Assembly: GCF_900102145.1 (NCBI RefSeq)
Contig: NZ_FNBC01000010.1
Location: 1-63,911, forward strand
Direction: 5' to 3'
DNA: 63,911 nucleotides
Origin: Thermus arciformis
GTDB lineage: Bacteria > Deinococcota > Deinococci > Deinococcales > Thermaceae
Part shown: piece by piece, positions 42,745 through 51,448 of the stretch
How positions within the stretch are numbered: the stretch's first letter is position 1
Layout: the number at the start of each line of letters is the position of its first letter
Position numbers and translations under genes: made by a program
The notes under the pieces: generated by a model
Database searches by the model: none
What the model was told of the DNA's origin: nothing
The model's input: the letters and a program-made list of their open reading frames with translations, nothing else

Positions 42745-42881
42745 AGCTCCAAGGCTCCTTCCAGCCACCAGAGGGCGCCTTTGGCCTTCAGCCGGGCGAA
42801 CTCCTCGGGGGTGAGCCCCCGGGCCTCCCCCAAGGCTTCCCGCACCCACCTGGCGAACTCCTCCCGGTCCAAGGGCGCCAC
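42741..42881 (-). CDS. Small hypothetical protein (46 aa) coupled to rsuA
   Basis: A short frame encoding a 46-residue acidic, helical protein, MAPLDREEFARWVREALG at the start and ALWWLEGALEL at the end. The codon bias is the same GC-rich type as the neighbours. The stop overlaps the rsuA ATG as ATGA, with GGAAGG just upstream, and the GTG start lies seven bases after a TAGGAT -10 box that is shared with the divergent AlaX-type gene. The repeated EEFAR suggests a small helical hairpin. It matches no family I recognise; a leader peptide coupling transcription to rsuA translation is one option. Confidence 0.6.
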   Translation of the reverse strand: MAPLDREEFARWVREALGEARGLTPEEFARLKAKGALWWLEGALEL

Positions 42882-42887
42882 CCTTCT

Positions 42888-42894
42888 TATCCTA
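42888..42894. promoter_or_regulatory. Symmetric bidirectional -10 element
   Basis: TATCCT (plus, 42888-42893) and TAGGAT (minus, 42894-42889) are read from the same seven bases. The plus-strand ATG at 42901 and the minus-strand GTG at 42881 are each seven bases away, so both transcripts would be leaderless and start from a single melted region. Confidence 0.6.
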
Positions 42895-42900
42895 AAGGGC

Positions 42901-44022
42901 ATGAGGCTTTACCAGCTGGACAGCTACGCCACCCGCTTCCAGGCCCGGGTGGAACGGGCCTGGACGGACGAAAAGGGGCACTACGCGGTGCTCTCCCAGA
43001 CCCTCTTCTACCCCGAGTCCGGGGGGCAGCCCGCGGACCGAGGGGTCCTCAGGGGGCCTTTCGGCGAGGTCCAGGTCCTCCACGCCTACGAGGAGGAGAA
43101 GGCCTTCGGGGACGTAGTCCACGTGCTCTCCGCTCCCGTCCCCGAGGGCGTGGAGGTGGAGGGGGAGATTGACTGGCCGAGGCGCTTCCGCCACATGCAG
43201 CGCCACACCGCCCAGCACCTCCTCTCCCAGGCCCTCCTCCGGGCCGGGGGCTACCACACCGTGGCCGTGAGCCTGGACTCCCCGGTGTGCACCGTGGACA
43301 TCGAGGAGGAGGCCGAGGAAGCGGGGGTCCTAAAGGCCGAGGCCCTCGCCAACTTCGCCGTCTACGCCGACTACCCGGTGGAGGCCTTTTACGTCTCCGA
43401 GGAGGAGCTCGCCCACTACCCCTTAAGGCGCCCCCCCAAGGTCCGGGGCAAGGTGCGCCTGGTGCGGATCGGCGACTTTGACCTCGCCGCCTGCGGGGGG
43501 ACCCACCTCAAGACCAGCGCCCAGGCAGGGCCCATCAAGGTCCTCAAGTGGGAGCGGTACAAGGGCGGCACGCGGGTTTACTTCACCGCCGGCTGGGAGG
43601 CCCTGGAGGACTACCACGCCAAGCACGCCCTCCTTGCCCGCCTGGCCCTCGCCTTCTCCACGAACCCCCTGGAGCTGGAAAAGCCCATAAGGAAGCTCCA
43701 GGAGGAGCTTTACGCCCTAAAGGGGGAAAACCAGGCCTTGAAGGAGGCCCTGGTGAAGGCCCTTCTGGCCCGGGCCCTGGAGGAGGGGGCCCTTCTGGTG
43801 CCGGACCCCGTCTTGGGGGAGCTGGCCAAGGCCCTCCTCGCCTGGGGGGAAAAGACCTTCCTCCTGGTCTCCCCGGAGGGCCGGTTCGCCCTCCTCGGAC
43901 CCAGGAGGCAGGAGGTTCTGGAGCGGCTTAGGGCCCTGGGGGCCAAGGGGGGCGGCAAGGAGGTGGTCCAGGGGGCCTTGCCCAAGGAGCGGGTGGTGGA
44001 GGCCCTGGGGCTTTTAAGCTAG
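42901..44022 (+). CDS. Alanyl-tRNA editing protein (AlaX-L type, with DHHA1-like tail)
   Basis: A 373-residue stand-alone relative of the AlaRS editing domain that deacylates mischarged Ser- or Gly-tRNA(Ala). [29 protein letters not shown] (HxxxH zinc ligands) and [11 protein letters not shown] (Cys and His ligands) are all present. Residues about 240-290 form a coiled coil and the C-terminal part resembles DHHA1, making this the long AlaX class. The start is MRLYQLDSY, seven bases after TATCCT, so the mRNA is probably leaderless. It is divergent from the 46-aa ORF and rsuA. Confidence 0.9.
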   Translation: MRLYQLDSYATRFQARVERAWTDEKGHYAVLSQTLFYPESGGQPADRGVLRGPFGEVQVLHAYEEEKAFGDVVHVLSAPVPEGVEVEGEIDWPRRFRHMQRHTAQHLLSQALLRAGGYHTVAVSLDSPVCTVDIEEEAEEAGVLKAEALANFAVYADYPVEAFYVSEEELAHYPLRRPPKVRGKVRLVRIGDFDLAACGGTHLKTSAQAGPIKVLKWERYKGGTRVYFTAGWEALEDYHAKHALLARLALAFSTNPLELEKPIRKLQEELYALKGENQALKEALVKALLARALEEGALLVPDPVLGELAKALLAWGEKTFLLVSPEGRFALLGPRRQEVLERLRALGAKGGGKEVVQGALPKERVVEALGLLS

Positions 44023-44026
44023 GGGC

Positions 44027-44797
44027 ATGGGGCTCTTTGAGGGCAAAGGGGTCTTGGTCACGGGGGGGGCGAGGGGCATCGGCCGGGCCGTGGCCTTGGC
44101 CTTCGCCCGGGAGGGGGCCATGGTGGCCCTGTGCGACCTCCTTCCCGAGGGCAAGGAGGTGGCGGAGGCCATCGGTGGGTTTTTCGTCCAGGCGGACCTC
44201 GCCGAGGAGAAGGACCGGGTGCGCTTCGTGGAGGAGGCGGCCCACGCCTTGGGGCGGGTGGACGTCCTGGTGAACAACGCCGCCATCTCCGCCCCGGGCT
44301 CGGCCCTCAGGGTGCCCCTTCCCGAGTGGCGGAGGGTGCTGGAGGTGAACCTCACCGCCCCCATGCACCTTTCCGCCCTGGCCGCCCGAAAGATGCAGAA
44401 GGTGGGGGGCGGGGCCATCGTCAACGTGGCCAGCGTGCAGGGGCTTTTCGCCGAGCAGGAAAACGCCGCCTACAACGCCTCCAAGGGGGGGCTTGTGAAC
44501 CTCACCCGCTCCCTGGCCCTGGACCTCGCCCCCTTGGGCATCCGGGTGAACGCCGTGGCCCCGGGGGCCATCGCCACGGAGGCGGTCTTGGAGGCCATTC
44601 TCCTCTCCGAGGACCCGGAGAAGACCCGTAGGGACTGGGAGGACCTCCACGCCCTGAGGCGCCTGGGAAGGCCCGAGGAGGTGGCCGAGGCCGTGCTCTT
44701 CCTGGCCTCCCCCAAGGCCAGCTTCATCACCGGGGCCATCCTCCCCGTGGACGGGGGGATGACGGCGAGCTTCATGATGGCGGGGCGGCCCGTATGA
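44027..44797 (+). CDS. Short-chain dehydrogenase/reductase
   Basis: A 256-residue classical [18 protein letters not shown] is the TGxxxGxG cofactor motif, LVNNAAIS the NNAG-type motif, IVNVASVQG holds the catalytic serine and [10 protein letters not shown] the YxxxK pair. LCDLLPEG after the second strand, with an acidic residue, favours NAD. The substrate is unknown. TAAGCT ends six bases before the ATG. The gene converges with a flavoprotein gene, with a repeat remnant between. Confidence 0.92.
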   Translation: MGLFEGKGVLVTGGARGIGRAVALAFAREGAMVALCDLLPEGKEVAEAIGGFFVQADLAEEKDRVRFVEEAAHALGRVDVLVNNAAISAPGSALRVPLPEWRRVLEVNLTAPMHLSALAARKMQKVGGGAIVNVASVQGLFAEQENAAYNASKGGLVNLTRSLALDLAPLGIRVNAVAPGAIATEAVLEAILLSEDPEKTRRDWEDLHALRRLGRPEEVAEAVLFLASPKASFITGAILPVDGGMTASFMMAGRPV

Positions 44798-44823
44798 GCC
44801 ACCCCGTGCTGGCCCCGGAAAGC
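44795..44823 (+). repeat. Degenerate remnant of the stop-codon hairpin repeat
   Basis: The stop TGA is followed by GCCACCCCGTGCTGG and CCCCGGAAAG. This aligns with the copy at 24511 if one hairpin arm has been deleted. It fills the 26-base convergent gap. Confidence 0.45.
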
Positions 44824-45366
44824 CTACTTGGCGTGGTCCTTGTAGGGCTCCCCCCGGAGGTCGGAGACGAGGTGCACGGCCACGTAGGCCCCGTCCCCGG
44901 CGCTGATGATGGCGTGGCCTGGCACCTTGCCCCGGGCCACCCCGGCGGCGTAGACCCGGGGGTAGCTGGTGCGCCCCCCCTCGTCGGTGTCCACGTAGGT
45001 GCCTCGCCGCGCAAGGCCCAGGAGGGAGGGCAGGGTGGGGTCCTTGTGGGTGCAGAGGAGGAGCCTTTCCGCCTCCTCCACCCCGTTTTCCGTTTCCACC
45101 TCAAAGACCCCGCCCATGTCCCGCACCCCCTTCACCACCCCGGGGCGGACCTCGGCCCCGTAGCGGCGGGCGTGCTCCCGAAGGCGCTCCAGAAGGGCTT
45201 CCCCGGAGGGCTCGTCCAAAAGCCCCGGGTAGTTGGGCACCCGGCTCACCTCTCGGACCTTGGAGCGGCCCCCGTCCAGGACCAGGACCCTTAGGCCCGC
45301 CCGGGCCAGGAAAAGGGCGGCGGAAAGCCCGCTTGGCCCCCCGCCCACCACGAGAACGTCCCACAT
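44824..45366 (-). CDS. Single-domain FAD-binding protein related to thioredoxin reductase
   Basis: A 180-residue flavoprotein. VLVVGGGPSGLSAALFLARA binds the FAD ADP moiety, and TSYPRVYAAGVARGKVPGHA with AAGDGAYVAVHL near the end is the second FAD motif of TrxR-like enzymes. The NADPH-binding domain and its redox-active CxxC, which normally interrupt the FAD domain, are absent: the frame passes directly from the first to the second half. The full-length family is about 310-330 residues. It could be an electron carrier or use a separate reductant. GAGGTG precedes the ATG, with TATACT upstream. Confidence 0.8.
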   Translation of the reverse strand: MWDVLVVGGGPSGLSAALFLARAGLRVLVLDGGRSKVREVSRVPNYPGLLDEPSGEALLERLREHARRYGAEVRPGVVKGVRDMGGVFEVETENGVEEAERLLLCTHKDPTLPSLLGLARRGTYVDTDEGGRTSYPRVYAAGVARGKVPGHAIISAGDGAYVAVHLVSDLRGEPYKDHAK

Positions 45367-45398
45367 AGCACCTCAAAGTATAGGCGAGGAAGGCCCGG

Positions 45399-45404
45399 TA
45401 TAAT
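45399..45404 (+). promoter_or_regulatory. -10 box of the PASTA-protein gene
   Basis: A perfect TATAAT ends nine bases before the ATG at 45414; the -35 region is weak. TATACT on the opposite strand (45383-45378) probably serves the divergent flavoprotein gene. Confidence 0.65.
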
Positions 45405-45413
45405 GGGCGGCGC

Positions 45414-46742
45414 ATGCTCTTGGACGACCGCTACCCCGTTCTGGAGACGCTGGAGCGCCGGGACGGGGTGACCCTCTACCGGGTGGAGGGGGGATGGGTC
45501 TTCTTCTTTGACGTGAAGACCCCCGAGGACAAGGAGCGCTTTTACCGCTTCCGGGCCGCGGTGCGGCGCCTCCAGGAGCTTGGGCTTTTGGAGGCCCAGG
45601 TCTCGGCCAAGCCGGGGCGCCACTACGCCTTCTTCCCGGAAAAGCCCCTGGCCCGCAAGCCCCCGCCCAAGGAAGCCCTCGAGGCCCTGCTCCCCCTGGG
45701 CTTCGGCCGGGAGCACCTGGCCATGGCCCCGGACGGGGTGGCCTACCTCTCCCCCTGGCCCCTTAGGGGAGGGCCTTCTAGGGCCTCTAGGCCTAGGGGC
45801 GGAAGGCTTTGGGGGGTGGCCCCGGGCCTTCTCCTCCTCGCCTTGGGGCTTTGGCTTCTCGGCCAGGGGCTTTACCGCTACTTCAACCCCCCGGAGTACC
45901 CCGTGCCCGATCTGGTGGGCAAAAGCGCCCGCGAGGCCTTTCTCCTCCTCAAGGGCACCGGGCTTCGCCTCGAGGTGGAGGAGGGGAACGACCCCGCCAA
46001 GCCCAAGGAGGTGGTCCTGGCCCAAGACCCCCCGCCCGGGACCCGCCTTCGGGAGGGGCGGGCGGTGCGGCTCGTGCTGAACCAGGCCCGCCTGAACCCC
46101 TTGCCCTCCCTGGAGGGCCTGCGGGAGGGGGAGGCCGAGGCCAGGCTCGCGGAGCTCGGCTTCGCCGTGGCGGGGAAGGCCTACCTGCCAAGCCCCGAGC
46201 CCTTGGGGGTGGTCCTGGCCACGGACCCCGCCCCCGGCACCCCCCTTCCCCCGGGGGGCGGGGTACGCCTTCTCCTCTCCCAGGGGGCGAGGGAGGAGGC
46301 TTCGGTCCCCCTGCCCAGGCTCACGGGGCTTTCCCGGGAGGAGGCCCTCTTCCTCCTGAACGCCGCGGGCCTCCAGGCCCAGGTGGAAGAGGTCCCTGCG
46401 GGGGCCCCCGAGGGGACGGTGCTGGCCCAAGACCCCGCCCCCGGCACCCCCCTTCCCCCAGGCGGCGGGGTCCGCCTCCGGGTGGCGGTGCGGGGGGAGG
46501 TGCTTTTGCCCCCTGCGCCCCCTGAGCCGAGGGCGCGGACGGTGAGCCTGGCCTTGGACCTCCCCCCGGAGGCGGAGGGCAAGGAGGTGCGCCTGGTCCT
46601 CCTGGACGAGCGGGGGGAGCAGGTGCTTTACGAGGGGCCGGGGCAGGAGGGCTTGAGGCTTTCCGGCACCTACCAGGCCGAGGGGGAGGCCCGCTTCCGC
46701 CTCTACCTGGACGGGGAGCTTTACCAGGAGTGGGCGCCTTGA
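45414..46742 (+). CDS. Membrane PASTA-domain protein with vestigial kinase-like N-lobe
   Basis: A 442-residue protein. Residues 1-80 ([40 protein letters not shown]) look like the start of a PknB-type kinase, strands b1-b3 and helix C, but there is no glycine loop, HRD or DFG. A hydrophobic segment at about 133-156 ([20 protein letters not shown]) crosses the membrane. Three PASTA domains follow (about 164-230, 232-296 and 298-365), each ending in [11 protein letters not shown] or a close variant, then a beta-rich tail. PASTA domains bind muropeptides or lipid II, so it may be an envelope sensor or scaffold without kinase activity. Confidence 0.85.
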   Translation: MLLDDRYPVLETLERRDGVTLYRVEGGWVFFFDVKTPEDKERFYRFRAAVRRLQELGLLEAQVSAKPGRHYAFFPEKPLARKPPPKEALEALLPLGFGREHLAMAPDGVAYLSPWPLRGGPSRASRPRGGRLWGVAPGLLLLALGLWLLGQGLYRYFNPPEYPVPDLVGKSAREAFLLLKGTGLRLEVEEGNDPAKPKEVVLAQDPPPGTRLREGRAVRLVLNQARLNPLPSLEGLREGEAEARLAELGFAVAGKAYLPSPEPLGVVLATDPAPGTPLPPGGGVRLLLSQGAREEASVPLPRLTGLSREEALFLLNAAGLQAQVEEVPAGAPEGTVLAQDPAPGTPLPPGGGVRLRVAVRGEVLLPPAPPEPRARTVSLALDLPPEAEGKEVRLVLLDERGEQVLYEGPGQEGLRLSGTYQAEGEARFRLYLDGELYQEWAP

Positions 46743-47068
46743 GGGGGAGGTGGGCCGAGGAGGAGGCCCTGCGCTTTCTCCTGGGGAAGGGCTACCGCCT
46801 CCTTTGGAGGAACCGCCGCACCCCCTTCGGCGAGGTGGACCTCTTCCTGGAGAAGGACGGGGTCTACGTGGTGGTGGAGGTGAAGCAGCGGGCCTCCAGC
46901 CGCTTCGGCACCCCCCTGGAGGCCATCACCCCGGGGAAGGTGCGGAGGCTTCTCCAAAGCGCCCGCTTCCTCCTGGGCCGGGACGACCTGCCGGTGCGCC
47001 TCGAGGCCGTCCTCGTCCACGGCCCCCCGGAGGACTTCCGCCTGGAGCACCTTGTGCTGGAGCTCTAG
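46739..47068 (+). CDS. YraN/UPF0102 family endonuclease-like protein
   Basis: A 109-residue protein with the restriction-nuclease-like core [20 protein letters not shown], containing the ExD...ExK residues typical of UPF0102. The family is thought to act on nucleic acid, with little functional proof. The TTG at 46739 overlaps the PASTA-protein stop (TTGA) and has AGGAG eight bases upstream, which is better than the GTG at 46730 that overlaps AGGAG itself. It is co-transcribed with the PASTA gene. Confidence 0.85.
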   Translation: MRGRWAEEEALRFLLGKGYRLLWRNRRTPFGEVDLFLEKDGVYVVVEVKQRASSRFGTPLEAITPGKVRRLLQSARFLLGRDDLPVRLEAVLVHGPPEDFRLEHLVLEL

Positions 47069-47082
47069 GGGTAAGCTTAGGC

Positions 47083-48876
47083 GTGTTTAGGAACCTCAGG
47101 GCCTACCTCGAGGCCTTGGAACGCCGGGGGGAGCTCCACCGGGTGAGGGTCCCGGTGAGCGCCGAGCTGGAGATCGCCGAGATCGCGGACCGGGTGGTGA
47201 AAGGGGAAGGCCCCGCCCTCCTCTTTGAGCGGGTGGTGGGGAAGGACTTCCCCGTGGCCATCGGGCTTTTCGGCACGAGGGCGCGCACGGCCTTCGCCCT
47301 AGGGGTGGAGGACCTGGACGAGCTTTCGGGGAAGGTGGAGCGCCTCCTCGCCCTGGAGCCGGGGAAGGGGGGGCTTTCCGCCCTCCTGGGCCTCCTCCCC
47401 AAGCTTCCCCTCCTTCGGGGCTTCTTCCCCAGGCGGGTGCGGAAGGCCCCGGTGCAGGAGGTGGTGTGGCGGGGGGAGGAGGTGGACCTCTTCCGCCTTC
47501 CCGTCCTCAAGACCTGGCCCCTGGACGGGGGGCCCTTCCTCACCCTGCCCCTCGTCATCACCAAGGACCCCGAGACCGGGGAGCTCAACCTCGGCATGTA
47601 CCGCATGCAGGTCCTGGACAAAAGGAGCACCGCCATGCACTGGCAATGGCACAAGGTGGGCCGCCGCCACCTGGAGAAGGCGAAGAGGCTGGGGAGGAGG
47701 CTGGAGGTGGCCGTGGCCCTGGGGGGGGACCCGGTCCTCACCTACGCCGCCACCGCGCCCCTCCCTCCCTTGCCGGGGGTGAGCGAGTTCCACCTGGCGG
47801 GCTTCCTCCGGGGAGCCCCCATTGAGCTCGCCAAGGGGGTGACCGTGGACCTCCCCGTGCCCGCGGAGGCGGAGTTCGTCCTCGAGGGCTACATTGACCC
47901 CGAGGAGCCCCTGGTGGAGGAGGGGCCTTTTGGCGACCACACGGGCTTCTACACCCCCGTGGACCTCTACCCCCGCTTCCACGTGACCGCCCTTACCCAC
48001 CGGAAGGGGGCCATCTACCCCGCCACCCTCGTGGGCGTTCCCCCCATGGAGGACGCCTACCTCATTGAGGCCACGGAGAGGCTCTTCCTCCCCGCCCTCC
48101 GCCTGGTGCTCCCCGAGGTGGTGGACTACCACATGCCCCCCGAGGGGGTGGCCCACAACTGGGTGAACGTGGCTTTGCGCAAGGAGTACCCGGGGCAGGC
48201 CTACAAGGTGGCCTACGGGATGCTGGGCCTGGGGCAGATGATGTTCGCCAAGGTCCTCGTGGCCGTGGACGCGGACGTCCCGGTCAAGCCCGGGTTTGCT
48301 GCCCTGCTTGAGGCCCTCAAGCACGCCCTTCCCGGGCGGGACACCCTCCTCCTAAGGGGCCCCGTGGACGTCCTGGACCACAGCTCCCGGGCCTTCGCCT
48401 TCGGGGGGAAGCTCGTCATTGACGGCACGCGGAAGCTTCCCGAGGAGGGGGGAGAGGCGCCCTTTATTCCCAAGGCCCACCCCACGCTTCCCGAAGACCC
48501 CGAGGTCCTGGCCCAGAGGCAGTGGCCGGGCCTCTGGGGGGTGGTGCTGGCGAAGCGCCGCCCCCACCAGGCCTGGGAGGTGGCGGAGAGGCTCCTCGGC
48601 ACCCCGCAAAGCGCCGGGATCCGGCTCCTTCTCCTCGCCGACGAGGACACGGCCCTCACCCCAGAGGAACTCCTCTGGTACGTCCTCAACAACATAGACC
48701 CCGAGCGGGACGCCCGGGTGATGCCGGGGGTGGAGGGGCCGGTTTTGGTCCTGGACGGCACGCGGAAGCTCCCCGAGGAGGGTTTCCAAAGGGTCTGGCC
48801 CGAGAGGGTCCGGATGGACCCCAGGGTGAAGGCCCTGGTGGACGCCCGCTGGGAGGAGTACGGCTTCAGGCCCTGA
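47083..48876 (+). CDS. UbiD family decarboxylase (prenylated-flavin dependent)
   Basis: A 597-residue UbiD-type decarboxylase. MHWQWHKVGRRH, LAKGVTVDLPVPAEAEFVLE and EGPFGDHTGFYTPVDLYPRF carry the conserved Arg/Glu residues that bind prenylated FMN and metal. Thermus makes menaquinone through futalosine, and a UbiD homologue is expected to decarboxylate the naphthoate intermediate, which is the most likely role here. The GTG at 47083 starts the family N-terminus MFRNLRAYLEAL; the much longer open frame upstream is antisense-like. TAAGCT ends five bases before it. Confidence 0.87.
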   Translation: MFRNLRAYLEALERRGELHRVRVPVSAELEIAEIADRVVKGEGPALLFERVVGKDFPVAIGLFGTRARTAFALGVEDLDELSGKVERLLALEPGKGGLSALLGLLPKLPLLRGFFPRRVRKAPVQEVVWRGEEVDLFRLPVLKTWPLDGGPFLTLPLVITKDPETGELNLGMYRMQVLDKRSTAMHWQWHKVGRRHLEKAKRLGRRLEVAVALGGDPVLTYAATAPLPPLPGVSEFHLAGFLRGAPIELAKGVTVDLPVPAEAEFVLEGYIDPEEPLVEEGPFGDHTGFYTPVDLYPRFHVTALTHRKGAIYPATLVGVPPMEDAYLIEATERLFLPALRLVLPEVVDYHMPPEGVAHNWVNVALRKEYPGQAYKVAYGMLGLGQMMFAKVLVAVDADVPVKPGFAALLEALKHALPGRDTLLLRGPVDVLDHSSRAFAFGGKLVIDGTRKLPEEGGEAPFIPKAHPTLPEDPEVLAQRQWPGLWGVVLAKRRPHQAWEVAERLLGTPQSAGIRLLLLADEDTALTPEELLWYVLNNIDPERDARVMPGVEGPVLVLDGTRKLPEEGFQRVWPERVRMDPRVKALVDARWEEYGFRP

Positions 48877-49050
48877 GGAGGCGGTTTCGCAAAAGCCCCG
48901 ACCGGAAGGCCCGCACCCGCTCCAAATGCCCCTTCACCCGGAGGCGGAGCTCGGCGAGGTCCACGGGCCGGTTGAGGAAGTCGTCGGCCCCCGCTTCTGT
49001 GCCCTTTAGGCGCACCTCGTAAAACGCAAGGTACGCCCCCCCTTTGAAAA
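48866..49050 (-). pseudogene. Remnant of a response-regulator receiver domain
   Basis: The minus strand carries TEAGADDFLNRPVDLAELRL and VKGHLERVRAFRSGLLRN before a TGA at 48866-48868. EAGADDF-x-x-(K/R)P is the conserved end of the CheY-like receiver domain (here Arg replaces the usual Lys before Pro). About 50 residues are recognisable; upstream the frame remains open but has no receiver features and runs into the trmB promoter and gene, so the phosphorylation site and output domain are gone. It overlaps the ubiD 3' end by 11 bases. A degraded gene is the simplest reading. Confidence 0.7.
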
Positions 49051-49072
49051 GGGTGTGAAAACTCCCTATAAT
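49044..49072 (+). promoter_or_regulatory. Promoter of trmB, leaderless
   Basis: TTGAAA (49044-49049) and TATAAT (49067-49072) are exactly 17 bases apart and the GTG at 49081 is eight bases after the -10. A GTGTGAAAAC motif (49053-49062) lies between the boxes. Confidence 0.82.
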
Positions 49073-49080
49073 CCCTCCTC

Positions 49081-50031
49081 GTGCTGGTGTGCCCCGCCCT
49101 CCTGCCCGCCTGGCCCCCGGCCCTAAAGGACCTCTTCGGGCGGGAAGGCCCTTTGGTGCTGGAGATCGGCTTCGGGGACGGGCGCTTCACCGCGGGGCTT
49201 GCCAAGGAGCACCCCGACTGGCTCGTCCTGGGGGCGGAGGTCTCCGCGGCGAGCGTCCTTAGGGCCTACCGGCGGATGAAGCGGGAGGGGGTGGAAAACG
49301 TCCGCCTCTACCACGGGGAGGGGCCTTTCGCCCTCAGGAACCTGGTGCCCCCAGGGAGCCTCCACCGGGTCATCGTGAACTTCCCCGACCCCTGGCCCAA
49401 GAAGCGCCACCAGGGAAGGCGCCTCCTCCAGGAGGCCTTTTTCCGGAGGCTTTCCACGAGGCTTGGGGAAGGGGGGGCTCTCCTCCTCACCACGGACCAC
49501 GAGGAGTATTTCGGCTTCGCCCTGGAGGAAGCGGAGCGCACCGGGCTCTACCGCATAGAGGTGGGGCCACCCCCCGAGGCCCACCTGAAGACCAAGTACG
49601 CCCTCAAGTGGAAGGAGGCGGGAAGGGCCTTCTTCCACGCGGTCTTCACCAAGGTGGCCGAGGACCCCACCCCTTGGCCCCCCATAAGGAGGTACGCTGT
49701 GGCCCACGCCCTGCTCAAAGGAGAGCTCCCGGAAACCCTTTCCCTGGAGAAGACCCCGGTGCCCGTTCCCGGGGGTGTGGCCGTCTTTTTGGAGGTGGCC
49801 CGGGGGAAGGAGGGGTTTTACGTCCTCACCCACCTGGAGGAGGAGGACCTCACCCAGGACCTCCTCCTGGAGGTGCGCAGAAGCGCCCGCGGGGTCTACG
49901 CCGGGGTGAGCCGCTTCGGGAGCCCCCTCATCACCGAGGGGGTCAAGGGGGCGGTGGCGGCCTTGGCGCGCTTTCTGGAAACCCTCGGGCTTGAGGTGGC
50001 CCAGGACCACACCGGGGAGGGGCTAAGATAG
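49081..50031 (+). CDS. trmB: tRNA (guanine-N7-)-methyltransferase, long thermophile form
   Basis: A 316-residue SAM-dependent enzyme making m7G46 in t[23 protein letters not shown] binds SAM, and [19 protein letters not shown] is the PDPWxKxxHxxRR TrmB signature. Typical bacterial TrmB is about 210-240 residues; the additional C-terminal region (about 210-316: [20 protein letters not shown] onward) is characteristic of heat-loving bacteria, where it is reported to support stability at high temperature. The GTG start sits eight bases after a perfect -10 box, so the message should be leaderless. It probably leads into glmU five bases downstream. Confidence 0.92.
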   Translation: MLVCPALLPAWPPALKDLFGREGPLVLEIGFGDGRFTAGLAKEHPDWLVLGAEVSAASVLRAYRRMKREGVENVRLYHGEGPFALRNLVPPGSLHRVIVNFPDPWPKKRHQGRRLLQEAFFRRLSTRLGEGGALLLTTDHEEYFGFALEEAERTGLYRIEVGPPPEAHLKTKYALKWKEAGRAFFHAVFTKVAEDPTPWPPIRRYAVAHALLKGELPETLSLEKTPVPVPGGVAVFLEVARGKEGFYVLTHLEEEDLTQDLLLEVRRSARGVYAGVSRFGSPLITEGVKGAVAALARFLETLGLEVAQDHTGEGLR

Positions 50032-50035
50032 CCTT

Positions 50036-51403
50036 ATGCACGCCCACGTGATCCTGGCCGCGGGGCAGGGGACGAGGATGCGCTCCCGCCTGCCCAAAGT
50101 GCTCCACCCCCTTTTGGGGAAGCCCATGCTCCTCTACGCGGTGGAGACCGCCTTGGCCCTCAAGCCGGAAAGGCTCGTGGTGGTGGTGGGCCACGGGGGG
50201 GAGGCCGTGGCCGAGGCCCTAAAGGGCCACCCCGTGGAGGTGGCGTGGCAAAAGGAACAGCTCGGCACCGCCCACGCCCTTCTCCAGGCGGAAGGCCTCC
50301 TCCGGGGCTTCCCCGGGCCCTTCCTCGTGACCCAGGGGGACACCCCCCTCCTTTCCCCGAAGACCCTCGAGGCCCTCCTCCAGAGGGTGCGGGAGGGGGC
50401 GGGGATGGCCCTCCTCACCGTGGAGCTCCCTGATCCCACAGGCTACGGCCGCATCCTCCGCGAGGGGGAGGAGGTCTTGGGGAACGTGGAGGAGAAGGAC
50501 GCGCCTCCTGAGGTCCGGGCCATCCGGGAGGTAAACGCCGGGGCCTACGCCTTTGACGGCCTCCTCTTCCAGGCCCTTAAAGAAGTGAGGAACGAAAACG
50601 CCGCCCGGGAGTACTACCTCCCGGACCTCGTGGCCATCTACCGCGCCCACGGCAAGAAGGTGGTGGCGGTGCGGGGGGTGGCGGAGGAGGCCCTTGGCGT
50701 GAACACCCGGGAGGAGCTCGCCCGGGTGGAGGGGGTGCTCCTTGGGCGGCTTCGCGCCGAGTGGATGGGGAAGGGGGTGCGGATGGTCCTCCCCGAGACC
50801 ATCTACCTGGAGCCTTCCGTGGAGCTCGCCCCTGACGTCACCCTCTGGCCCGGGGCGGTCCTCAAGGGGAGGACCCGGATCGGCGAGGGGTGCGAGGTGG
50901 GGCCTTACGCCGTCCTCGAGGACACGGTGCTGGAACCCGGGGCCAGGGTCCTCGCCCACACCGTGGCCCAGGGGGCCCACCTCCACCCCGGGGCCTCCGC
51001 CGGGCCCTTCGCCAGGCTCCGCCCGGGGGCGGTCCTCATGGAGGAGGTCCACGTGGGGAACTTCGTGGAGGTGAAGAATAGCCTCCTCCACAAGGGGGTG
51101 AAGGCGGGCCACCTCGCCTACCTGGGGGACGCCGAGGTGGGGGAGGGGGCGAACATCGGGGCCGGGGTCATCACCGCGAACTACGACGGCAAAAGGAAGC
51201 ACAAGACGGAGATCGGCAAAAGGGCCTTCATCGGCTCCAACAGCGTCCTGGTGGCCCCGGTGCGGGTGGGGGAGCGCGCTTTGGTGGGGGCGGGGAGCGT
51301 CATCACCCAGGACGTGCCCGAGGGGGCCTTGGCCGTGGCCCGGGGGAGGCAGAAGAACCTCGAGGGCTACGCCCTGAGAAAGCTCGGGGAGGAGGAGGGG
51401 TAG
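50036..51403 (+). CDS. glmU: Bifunctional UDP-N-acetylglucosamine pyrophosphorylase / glucosamine-1-phosphate acetyltransferase
   Basis: A 455-residue enzyme of normal length that acetylates glucosamine-1-phosphate and uridylylates it to UDP-GlcNAc for peptidoglycan. The N-terminal domain has LAAGQGTRMRSRLPKVLHPL, QLGTAHAL and TQGDTPLL; the C-terminal half is a left-handed beta-helix of hexapeptides containing GPFARLRPGAVL, VKNSLLHKGVKAGHLAYLGD and ANIGAGVITANYDGKRKHKT. The ATG has TAAGAT six bases upstream but also a GGGAGG further back, so it may be read from the trmB transcript or its own start. Confidence 0.95.
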   Translation: MHAHVILAAGQGTRMRSRLPKVLHPLLGKPMLLYAVETALALKPERLVVVVGHGGEAVAEALKGHPVEVAWQKEQLGTAHALLQAEGLLRGFPGPFLVTQGDTPLLSPKTLEALLQRVREGAGMALLTVELPDPTGYGRILREGEEVLGNVEEKDAPPEVRAIREVNAGAYAFDGLLFQALKEVRNENAAREYYLPDLVAIYRAHGKKVVAVRGVAEEALGVNTREELARVEGVLLGRLRAEWMGKGVRMVLPETIYLEPSVELAPDVTLWPGAVLKGRTRIGEGCEVGPYAVLEDTVLEPGARVLAHTVAQGAHLHPGASAGPFARLRPGAVLMEEVHVGNFVEVKNSLLHKGVKAGHLAYLGDAEVGEGANIGAGVITANYDGKRKHKTEIGKRAFIGSNSVLVAPVRVGERALVGAGSVITQDVPEGALAVARGRQKNLEGYALRKLGEEEG

Positions 51404-51448
51404 GCCGTTTCACCCTCCCTTCATCCCCCGGGTGGTAGACTGAAGGGC

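Noticed and set aside
46750-47082. Upstream extension of the UbiD gene
   Set aside because: It overlaps yraN in another frame and is Gly/Pro/Arg-rich; UbiD N-terminal homology begins at the GTG at 47083.
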